Shown here: in pieces, positions 1 to 5,968 of the stretch | How positions within the stretch are numbered: the first letter of the stretch is position 1 | Layout of the letters: each line of letters begins with the position of its first letter | Assembly: GCA_021835105.1 (NCBI GenBank) | Contig: JAKBQS010000022.1 | Location: 1 to 12,492 of the forward strand | Length of the DNA stretch: 12,492 bases | Direction of reading: 5' to 3' | Origin: Microcaldota archaeon | GTDB lineage: Archaea > Micrarchaeota > Micrarchaeia > Micrarchaeales > CABMGC01 | Position numbers and translations under genes: made by a program | Notes under the pieces: model-generated | What the model was told of the DNA's origin: nothing | What the model saw: only the letters and a program-made list of their open reading frames with translations | The model's database searches: none

Positions 1-50
1 CTTCTTCGCTGCTAGAGCCAAGCCATCCCCTAGGTGGTTTAAAATTTAAT
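1..50 (-). rRNA. 23S ribosomal RNA, 5' end only (gene continues past the left edge)
   Basis: Read on the minus strand, bases 37 to 1 give CCACCTAGGGGATGGCTTGG followed by CTCTAGCAGCGAAGAAG. This lines up base for base with the start of archaeal large-subunit rRNA, for example the Haloarcula stretch with GGUGGAUUGCUCGGCUC and GAUGAAGG. The mature 5' end is put near base 50 by comparison with that homologue, where about 12-15 bases precede the CCA; it cannot be fixed from this window. Only the first helix region is present. No 16S gene or spacer tRNA lies upstream, so the gene appears to be transcribed on its own from the spacer before base 297. Confidence 0.85.
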
Positions 51-82
51 TTGCACTGACAGATTCGCTTCTCCTCAAATCA

Positions 83-100
83 ATCGCGGAAACCCGCAAT
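83..100 (-). other. Hairpin in the presumed pre-23S leader
   Basis: On the minus strand ATTGCGG (100-94) and CCGCGAT (89-83) can form a seven-pair stem, six Watson-Crick and one G-U, closing a four-base GTTT loop. It sits about 35-50 bases upstream of the presumed mature 23S end. It may be a leader structure used in processing; that role is inference. Confidence 0.4.
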
Positions 101-247
101 CTCACAATCAATGATGCATTATGAAGGCAACAATGCCCATAGAGGCTGATTTTCTCATCAAGCAGAAATAGCTCTCAAAAAAACATAAGCCACTACAAGC
201 TCATGCCTTGCATTATAGCACCAAAGACAGAGAATACTTAAGCAGCA

Positions 248-260
248 AATATTTATATAC
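248..260. promoter_or_regulatory. TATA-like box usable in both directions (23S rRNA and pilin-like gene)
   Basis: The block AATATTTATATAC reads as TTTATATA on the plus strand (252-259) and TATATAAATA on the minus strand. Plus-strand transcription would start near 280, about 15 bases before the TTG at 297. Minus-strand transcription would start near 228, giving a leader before 23S rRNA. Spacing and sequence fit an archaeal TBP site; use in both directions is inferred. Confidence 0.5.
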
Positions 261-296
261 GTTTTGCATAGAGGGATATACTGATATAGTGGTTTT

Positions 297-1601
297 TTGG
301 CCAAGAAAACGCATAAGAATATATCTCATGCTGCCAAAGAGAAGCATCTGAAAACCACTAAGTCGCAGACTGCCATAGAATTCCTCTCCACATACACATG
401 GGCTTTCATACTTATTGCAATCGTAATCGCAATAGTGGTGGCCCTTTCACTAACGAGATCCCCCACCACGTACTCGCTCACTCACTGCTTCATACAGCCT
501 GAGCTTCCGTGCGAGGGATTCATAATAATGAGCAACGGCACCGGATCAAGGGCGGTGCTCGCATTCCTGAACAACCTCGGATCCAACATAACGCTTCCTT
601 CAAACGCTTTCGAAGTACAGGAACCGCTCTCATCCACTGTATTCCATGGGCAGTGCCTTCCTTCAAATGGTCTAAAAGGATCACTGATAATCTGCAACGC
701 AACAATGGATGGATACGCGCCATCCGTTGGAACGCAGTTAAGCCCTACCTTCTCCGTATCATATCACCTATGTTCAAATGGCTGTAGCAGTACGATACTT
801 AACTCTTCAGGAACCTCAACCCTATTCGTATCTCCATCAGAGAACCTGACAGACAGGGTGACTCTATCGACATCTACCGGCACAGGGTTCGTTGTGCTTG
901 GAGGAACATCATATCCGAGCAATACCGTTGTCGCGATCATAAAAGGGCTTTCATACCCACTTTACGCGTCTCCTCCAAATGGATACGCGTTCTCGTCATG
1001 GACATCCTCTTCCGGAATCGCCTTCGAGAATCCTTCCCAGTCGACCAACATAACCGACCAGAACATAGGCACGACAGGACACATAGAGGCGAACTTCAAC
1101 AAGGTTGTCACAACATCAACCACAACAATATCGACAATAATTACAGGGTCACCGACAAATCCAATATCCAATCCTGTCTCAAACCCTATCTCTAACCCTG
1201 CATCTAACGGGGTCTCAAACACTGCTTCAGGTGCTGCAACAAACAGCCCTTCAGGCGGAGCAACAAACAGCCCTTCAGGCGGAGCAACAAACAGTCCGTC
1301 ATCAAGCGCAAGCGGAGTGAGCAGCGCAAGCAGCTCAAGCCACTCAACAAACGGCGCCAGCCACTCAACAAACGGCGCCAGCCACTCAACAAACGGCGCA
1401 AGCAGCGCTACAAGCGCAAGCGGTGGTTGCATCAGCGGTTGTGGTCCATGCCCTTCAGGTGATTTTGCTGAATGCGGCATATACGGAAACGCGCAAGAAT
1501 GCGGCGGAGCCGGATCAGCAAGCAACCCTCTTTCAAACTGCGTTCCATGGGCAGGTGCGAGCGACTCTGACAGTGGAGATTCTTGCGGCGTACCATGTTA
1601 A
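297..1601 (+). CDS. Pilin-leader surface adhesin with InlB-like domain, repeat stalk and Cys-rich tail
   Basis: This 434-residue exported protein begins with a basic stretch, then SQTAIEFL and a hydrophobic helix (residues 31-52). Q24 and E28 sit as +1 and +5 of a class III / type IV pilin-like leader, so a prepilin peptidase of the archaellin type may cut before Q24. Residues 187-267 resemble a divergent InlB B-repeat (GTSYPSNT, then PPNGYAFSSW, then HIEANF). Residues 285-377 are a Ser/Asn/Gly/Ala stalk of tandem repeats. Residues 378-434 carry eight cysteines (378, 382, 385, 393, 402, 415, 430, 434), probably disulphide-bonded outside the cell. The start is TTG: a stop lies in frame at 282 and no ATG or GTG in frame falls between. 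Likely co-transcribed with the Kelch gene 21 bases downstream. A role in adhesion or surface fibres is inferred; the domain match is by eye. Confidence 0.75.
   Translation: MAKKTHKNISHAAKEKHLKTTKSQTAIEFLSTYTWAFILIAIVIAIVVALSLTRSPTTYSLTHCFIQPELPCEGFIIMSNGTGSRAVLAFLNNLGSNITLPSNAFEVQEPLSSTVFHGQCLPSNGLKGSLIICNATMDGYAPSVGTQLSPTFSVSYHLCSNGCSSTILNSSGTSTLFVSPSENLTDRVTLSTSTGTGFVVLGGTSYPSNTVVAIIKGLSYPLYASPPNGYAFSSWTSSSGIAFENPSQSTNITDQNIGTTGHIEANFNKVVTTSTTTISTIITGSPTNPISNPVSNPISNPASNGVSNTASGAATNSPSGGATNSPSGGATNSPSSSASGVSSASSSSHSTNGASHSTNGASHSTNGASSATSASGGCISGCGPCPSGDFAECGIYGNAQECGGAGSASNPLSNCVPWAGASDSDSGDSCGVPC
1168..1215 (+). repeat. Degenerate 12-bp (SNPx) repeat tract in the adhesin stalk
   Basis: The coding sequence repeats a four-residue SNP(I/V/A) pattern about five times, giving NPISNPVSNPISNPASN in residues 288-304. 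The DNA units are diverged at third positions, so this tract is older than the two tandem repeats downstream of it. Confidence 0.6.
1230..1301 (+). repeat. Three tandem 24-bp repeats (G-G-A-T-N-S-P-S units)
   Basis: Units at 1230-1253, 1254-1277 and 1278-1301 encode GAATNSPS, GGATNSPS and GGATNSPS. The core CAACAAACAG is identical in all three and only a few bases differ. Being a multiple of three, gain or loss of units keeps the reading frame and changes stalk length. Confidence 0.9.
1338..1400 (+). repeat. Three tandem 21-bp repeats (S-H-S-T-N-G-A units)
   Basis: Units at 1338-1358, 1359-1379 and 1380-1400 encode SHSTNGA three times. The first two are identical and the third differs only in its last base. 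Near-perfect identity, including silent positions, points to recent expansion by slippage or unequal recombination. Confidence 0.92.
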
Positions 1602-1622
1602 TGCAGATAAGGTATATGTCAT

Positions 1623-2930
1623 ATGACCTCCAATAAAAAAGTGCAAAAAGCAGCAATGGCTGTTCTATTCGTATTGCTCATACTGTTATTCATAGTGGAC
1701 TTTACTAAATCGGGAATCCAAAACCAAGCATCAACAACCGTATATACCACAATACAAAAAGCCCAAACGAATAACAGCGTTAACAGTTCCTCAACACAAT
1801 CTCTTTCATTCACATGGGAAAACGGCACTGATTATCCTGTGAATGATTCTGCATTAAGCTGCGTAAGTATAAATGCCTCGATAACCTGCATAGGTGGCGG
1901 CTACGGTGAGCTTGGTTCGTATAAACTAACATATTCGACATCTGTATCTTCGGAAGGAGCTGTAAACATCTGGAATAGGGAAGCAGACTACCCAAGAAAC
2001 ATGAATTACGGCGCCTGCACCTCATATAACAATACAATCTACTGCATGGGTGGCAGGAATATAAACTCAAGCGATTATCTATGGGGGGCAAATTACTCTG
2101 CAAATTACTCTTATGAAAACCAGAGCAACAATGCATCCATCTATGTAGTTGCAAGGCATATGAATCTGACTTACTACGCAAATGATTATTCCGGCACAGT
2201 TAATCAGTGGAGCACTGGCCCTGAATATCCTTACGGGTTTGCACTGCAGAGCTGCCCAAATTACAACCATTCAATATACTGCATAGGCGGGGAATTTCTA
2301 TATAACAGCACCAACTACATAAATAGGACGGTTTCTGCAGGTGTGTACTTCAATAAGAATCCCTCAAATGCGTCATCTGCGTGGACAATAGCTAAGTCGT
2401 ATCCGATACCTGTCGATACCGAATCGTGCGTTATAATAACCAATAAATTATACTGCATGGGTGGATCAACGTCTTACAATGGATTTACAGGAAATACGAA
2501 TGATGTGTTCTATTCAACCATACTTCAAGATGGATTTATCTCAAACTGGACCCAACTAAAGAGTTTGCCGGTCAATGTTTCACAAACGTCATGCGTACCT
2601 TACAACGAGTTTATAATCTGTGTAGGGGGCCTTACCACTAAACTATTCCCCGTTTATTACAACCTCAAGAATATATCCTTTGAAGTCTACTCTAATAAGG
2701 TCATGGTGGGGAGGCTTGTAAATAACGGAACAGAAATAAGCAACTGGACAACATCCAATTACCCTATTCCAATAGGCGTAGAGTCATGCACTACAAATAA
2801 TCCCGTGCCTAACGATACTTACATAACATGCGTAACCGGCTATACGGATAAAGTGCTTAACCCTAATTACTCAAACGTTAACTTTTACGCAACAAATAAG
2901 GTATTCTACTCAAAGATAACGCTTACCTAA
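1623..2930 (+). CDS. Membrane-anchored Kelch-like six-blade propeller, surface glycoprotein candidate
   Basis: This 435-residue protein has one N-terminal membrane helix (residues 10-27) and a large outside domain. Six repeats share the pattern W....YP......SC....(I/L)YC(I/M)GG. They begin near W65, W117, W195, W256, W309 and W374, the last ending TCVTG. The IYCxGG part matches the paired-Gly strand of Kelch motifs, so a six-bladed beta-propeller is likely. All 12 cysteines fall in the repeats, exactly two per repeat and 9-13 residues apart, suggesting one disulphide per blade. More than 20 N-X-S/T sequons suggest N-glycosylation. The ATG at 1623 follows AAGGT (1609-1613) by nine bases and the adhesin stop by 21 bases, so the two genes probably share an operon. 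Its stop overlaps that of the convergent YVTN gene. Ligand and function are unknown. Confidence 0.75.
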   Translation: MTSNKKVQKAAMAVLFVLLILLFIVDFTKSGIQNQASTTVYTTIQKAQTNNSVNSSSTQSLSFTWENGTDYPVNDSALSCVSINASITCIGGGYGELGSYKLTYSTSVSSEGAVNIWNREADYPRNMNYGACTSYNNTIYCMGGRNINSSDYLWGANYSANYSYENQSNNASIYVVARHMNLTYYANDYSGTVNQWSTGPEYPYGFALQSCPNYNHSIYCIGGEFLYNSTNYINRTVSAGVYFNKNPSNASSAWTIAKSYPIPVDTESCVIITNKLYCMGGSTSYNGFTGNTNDVFYSTILQDGFISNWTQLKSLPVNVSQTSCVPYNEFIICVGGLTTKLFPVYYNLKNISFEVYSNKVMVGRLVNNGTEISNWTTSNYPIPIGVESCTTNNPVPNDTYITCVTGYTDKVLNPNYSNVNFYATNKVFYSKITLT

Positions 2931-4240
2931 CCATTTACAACTGTCAAAGAAAGGCTTCTATTGTAAGAGGCTACCATGCCGTTGAAGTGGCTGCTTACAT
3001 AAGTGTAGTTGTTAACCGGATCATATAATATATAAGTTGGATTGCTTATTGCCGAGATGTTGCTTTCCATAGACGCGCCATAAAAAGAATAGAGCCGTCC
3101 ATCTATAAAATTTACAGCATACAGATTGTTACTGGTCGGGTTATATCCCAGCGCAAGTGTGCCTTTAGGTACGTCAAAAGAGTAATTCAGCGAGGTTCCG
3201 TAGAAGCCTAACACAGATTGCGTTCCGTTAATCTGAACACTAGATAATGCATATAATATTCCATTGCCTTTGTCGTAAACCTCATAGAACGGCTCATCGG
3301 CTAAGCTCCCATTATATACATCTAATAAGCTTCCATTCTTTGAAAGCGCAACTATGCTGTTGGAAACCTGCCTTGTAAAATACATCGCACCAGTTTTATT
3401 GTCATACACCCCCATGGATGGCCCTCTCCCATCAGGTCCGATCCCAAGTGTAGCAATGCTTATAATTTTAGTACCATTTATCTCAGTAGCATTATCTGAA
3501 ACTCCCGCATCGCCCTTGTCTATAAACAGCAACCCGGCCGCATAAACGGATCCGGTCGAAGGAGAGTAAGCAAGGTAGTCTGGCGAAGGCCCTACGCCAA
3601 TAGATCTGATTACTGAGGCATTGTCTATCACCGCAACGCTGTTATTCCTAAAAGAAGCAACATAAACGTAACCATCTGCAGGATCGTAGAGCATGGAAGT
3701 GGGGCTTTCTCCAACGCTCAGGTTTGCCAGAATCTCTGACCCTTTTATCACATAAACCGAGTTTAGAAGATGGCTGTCAACATAAACATATCCATTGCCT
3801 TTGTCGTAAACAACCGACCACGGAGAGTTTATTCGCATAATGCCGACAATAGCGGAGTTATGTATTATTGTTACCGTATTATTGTAGTAATCCGTAGCAT
3901 AGACATACCCGCTGGAGTTATATGCCATTCCTTGTGCCTGGAGCACATAATCGAAGTAAAAGGCAGAGACATTCCCTGATTCGGAAAGGCTATGAACCAG
4001 AAGGTACGCTGCAGACTGGTTGTTTGGATTCTGCGCATTAGAGACTGGTGGTTCTAAATAAGAACTATTTGGAGAAGATCCAGGTATCGCACTACCAGAA
4101 GAGGAAAGGTAATTAAGCTCGAAGGCGACAGCAACTATAACCGCAAATACAAGTACAATGAGAATAGCCCAGAAAGCCTTACTCCCTCCTCCCGCAGCCC
4201 GACCAGCACTTGCCCTCCTGCGCTTTGGTTTACTTGCCAA
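2927..4240 (-). CDS. Membrane-anchored YVTN/NHL-like beta-propeller surface protein
   Basis: This 437-residue protein has a basic N terminus (KPKRRR), a membrane helix at about residues 22-41, a short Ser/Pro/Asn linker, and then about eight repeats of the form SP..(V/L).YD..(N/D)GYVYV.....N.V.VI. Examples are SPWSVVYDKGNGYVYV and SPTSMLYDPADGYVYV. This matches YVTN-family (YncE-like) propellers, so a seven- or eight-bladed outside propeller is likely. About 18 N-X-S/T sequons are present. The start is TTG at 4240; no ATG or GTG in frame lies between it and the TATA box at 4270-4278, so the message would be nearly leaderless. It is divergent from the transferase gene at 4295 and its stop overlaps the Kelch stop. 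Function is unknown; adhesion or ligand binding is a guess from the fold. Confidence 0.75.
   Translation of the reverse strand: MASKPKRRRASAGRAAGGGSKAFWAILIVLVFAVIVAVAFELNYLSSSGSAIPGSSPNSSYLEPPVSNAQNPNNQSAAYLLVHSLSESGNVSAFYFDYVLQAQGMAYNSSGYVYATDYYNNTVTIIHNSAIVGIMRINSPWSVVYDKGNGYVYVDSHLLNSVYVIKGSEILANLSVGESPTSMLYDPADGYVYVASFRNNSVAVIDNASVIRSIGVGPSPDYLAYSPSTGSVYAAGLLFIDKGDAGVSDNATEINGTKIISIATLGIGPDGRGPSMGVYDNKTGAMYFTRQVSNSIVALSKNGSLLDVYNGSLADEPFYEVYDKGNGILYALSSVQINGTQSVLGFYGTSLNYSFDVPKGTLALGYNPTSNNLYAVNFIDGRLYSFYGASMESNISAISNPTYILYDPVNNYTYVSSHFNGMVASYNRSLSLTVVNG
3260..3811 (-). repeat. Identical 21-bp words in two propeller blades (3260-3280 and 3791-3811)
   Basis: The same 21 bases occur at 3260-3280 and 3791-3811, both coding for YDKGNG in two blades of the YVTN-type propeller. 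The rest of the two blades has diverged, so this is a short island of identity, either conserved by chance at silent sites or kept by gene conversion. Confidence 0.7.
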
Positions 4241-4251
4241 AGATACACCAA

Positions 4252-4262
4252 TATTTTAAATA
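4252..4262 (+). promoter_or_regulatory. TATA box for the plus-strand GT-C gene
   Basis: TATTTTAAATA is centred about 37 bases before the ATG at 4295, which would put the transcript start near 4285 and leave a leader of about ten bases. It interleaves with the minus-strand box at 4270-4278. Confidence 0.45.
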
Positions 4263-4269
4263 AGCGAGA

Positions 4270-4278
4270 TATTATAAA
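4270..4278 (-). promoter_or_regulatory. TATA box for the YVTN-propeller gene
   Basis: On the minus strand this reads TTTATAATA. A start about 27 bases downstream falls near 4247, seven bases before the TTG codon at 4240, so the message would be almost leaderless. Confidence 0.45.
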
Positions 4279-4294
4279 CCAATTGTGGTAGGCA

Positions 4295-5965
4295 ATGCAG
4301 AAAGATAAGCGCAATCTATATATACTGCTTATTATTTGCATAATGGTTTTAGGCACGCTAATCTCCCTCATCTTTTTCAAGGGAGTAAGCGTGTATGGCG
4401 ATGATTTTGATTACCCTGAATTCGCCCCGCAGATACTCTCAGGCACATTCTCAGAAAGCTTGGACATATTCTCAATACGCCTGCTAATGGACTATCCGCT
4501 TGCATTATTCATAGGCCTGCTTGGGTATAACAATGCAGGCGCAGCTGCATATACGCTTCTCTGCTCTATTGCAACGATACCAATAGTATACCTTATAGGG
4601 GCGTCTACAAAAGACAGGAATGCAGGCATTATATCAGCAGCTCTATTCTCCTTCTACCCTTTGATACTAAAGTTCAATACAAGCGACAGCCCTATGGCAC
4701 CTCTCCTGCTATTACTTTCCGCCTCACTGCTGCTATTCATATACGGCAAGAAGAAAAACAATGCGAAGTACTTCTTCGCGGCAGGCGCTGCCAACTTCTT
4801 AGGGGCATTGATAAACCCTCTGGCGTTTCTGTATTCCTTGTTTTTTGGTCTTTACATACTTTATTCCGAATCAGTCAGAGTCCTGCACCACAAGAAGCTG
4901 GACCTTAAACTATTGGTATTTTTCATAGGCTTCTTTGCCGCAGTCAATATTACGGGATTTGTTAATATATTCCTTGCAAACGGCAATCCATACTACGAGC
5001 TGTTCTTCACCAACTACTACTACCAGGCCGCCGGCAACCCTTACGAGATCTTCTATACAAACCCCAGCCTTACTTTCTATATAGGGGGCTACTTCCCATA
5101 CCATTTTACCTCCATAGCAGCATCAATGCTCACGCTAAACTTCAAAAATGCATCCCAGCAGGCCTTAAGCACTGTCGCTTCCATATTCTCAATAAGCCAG
5201 CTTAATGTGAACGATGTAGGGCTATTTCCATACGCAATGCTTCTAGGCGGGCTGTATGTTGCTGCAAAGAATGACAAGAAAACATACTTCATTCTAGGCG
5301 CAGCCGTCTTCCTAGTTCTCTACATGGAGTTCGGAACAATGAGCATAACGCATTACTTCCCAATCTACAAGCTCATGCGCTTCACTGTAATAGCAAGCGT
5401 CCCTGAAATATGCGTGCTTGGATACGCGCTATCCGACCTGATAAAGACACCGCATGACAGGCAGGTGGGAATCCTCGCCGTATTTCTTGTGCTGGCCTTG
5501 CTTCTGATAACGTCTCTTCCGATAGACTACTACTACCAGCAGCTTAACTATAACACGATGGTATACATACGCCTTATGGCAAACTCCCTAATGCCTGTAA
5601 TAAGCGCAAACCCTCAAAATGCAACGTACATATACGGCCCGGCACTAATCCCATACTATCTAATCTACTACTTGGGGTACCCTAAAAATGTCTTTTACTT
5701 TGAATACGGCACAGGAGCGTACGGCAGCACGTACATCCAAAATTGCACATCGATAAACAACAATAGCTATGTGATTATACCATCACCCGAGGCGATGGCT
5801 CAGATTAATAGCTATAACCTATGGGATGTGAATGAGTCATGGGCATTCAACCCTAGCTCCTGCCCGTCGCTTACATTATATAAAAACATATACGCGGAAT
5901 ACACGAATCCAAACCCTTACGCGGAGAACCTTGAGAACAGCGGTAACATATACTACAAACGCTAG
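4295..5965 (+). CDS. Polytopic GT-C (GT39/PMT-like) glycosyltransferase
   Basis: This 556-residue protein has a first membrane helix at residues 8-28, then an outside loop with YGDDFDY (D36, D37), then about ten more hydrophobic helices and a mostly soluble C-terminal part from about residue 410. An acidic pair in the first outside loop is the hallmark of GT-C enzymes, which move sugars from polyprenyl-phosphate carriers on the outer face of the membrane. I see no WWDYG motif, so it is not a standard AglB/Stt3 oligosaccharyltransferase. Sugar and acceptor are unknown. The C-terminal part has two cysteines and several sequons. ATG at 4295 is the first start after the TATA box at 4252-4262. It is convergent with a second transferase, with three bases between the stops. 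It lies among sequon-rich surface proteins, so a role in surface glycosylation is inferred. Confidence 0.7.
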   Translation: MQKDKRNLYILLIICIMVLGTLISLIFFKGVSVYGDDFDYPEFAPQILSGTFSESLDIFSIRLLMDYPLALFIGLLGYNNAGAAAYTLLCSIATIPIVYLIGASTKDRNAGIISAALFSFYPLILKFNTSDSPMAPLLLLLSASLLLFIYGKKKNNAKYFFAAGAANFLGALINPLAFLYSLFFGLYILYSESVRVLHHKKLDLKLLVFFIGFFAAVNITGFVNIFLANGNPYYELFFTNYYYQAAGNPYEIFYTNPSLTFYIGGYFPYHFTSIAASMLTLNFKNASQQALSTVASIFSISQLNVNDVGLFPYAMLLGGLYVAAKNDKKTYFILGAAVFLVLYMEFGTMSITHYFPIYKLMRFTVIASVPEICVLGYALSDLIKTPHDRQVGILAVFLVLALLLITSLPIDYYYQQLNYNTMVYIRLMANSLMPVISANPQNATYIYGPALIPYYLIYYLGYPKNVFYFEYGTGAYGSTYIQNCTSINNNSYVIIPSPEAMAQINSYNLWDVNESWAFNPSSCPSLTLYKNIYAEYTNPNPYAENLENSGNIYYKR

Positions 5966-5968
5966 CTG

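Larger units (their letters stand above)
51..296. other. Spacer between the 23S rRNA gene and the divergent surface gene
   Basis: This stretch of about 245 bases holds no open reading frame of note and no tRNA cloverleaf that I can fold. It contains a small hairpin at 83-100 in the presumed pre-23S leader, a seven-T run on the minus strand at 177-183, and a TATA-like block at 248-260 that can serve both directions. If the minus-strand promoter starts near base 228, the 23S leader would be about 180 nucleotides. The second half of the usual pre-23S processing stem would lie beyond the left edge. Confidence 0.6.

Noticed and set aside
177..183. A T-run on the minus strand that might be a terminator
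   Set aside because: It lies inside the presumed 23S leader, where ending transcription would silence the gene; a single seven-base run is weak evidence.
51..296. A possible tRNA or 16S end in the spacer upstream of 23S
   Set aside because: No T-loop GTTCRA box with matching acceptor stem and no anti-Shine-Dalgarno CCTCCT end with 16S-like sequence was found on either strand.
1230..1400. Regular repeats that might suggest a CRISPR array
   Set aside because: Units are directly tandem with no unique spacers, are multiples of three, and lie inside a continuous reading frame.
962..1525. A 187-codon open frame on the minus strand opposite the adhesin stalk, with repeated EWLAPFV units
   Set aside because: It mirrors the tandem repeats of the plus-strand stalk; no start signals and no family resemblance. 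The plus-strand protein has a leader, domains and a clean operon context.
4295..5965. Possible AglB/Stt3 oligosaccharyltransferase
   Set aside because: The protein has an acidic pair in the first loop but no WWDYG motif and too small a soluble domain, so a PMT/GT39-like monosaccharide transferase fits better.
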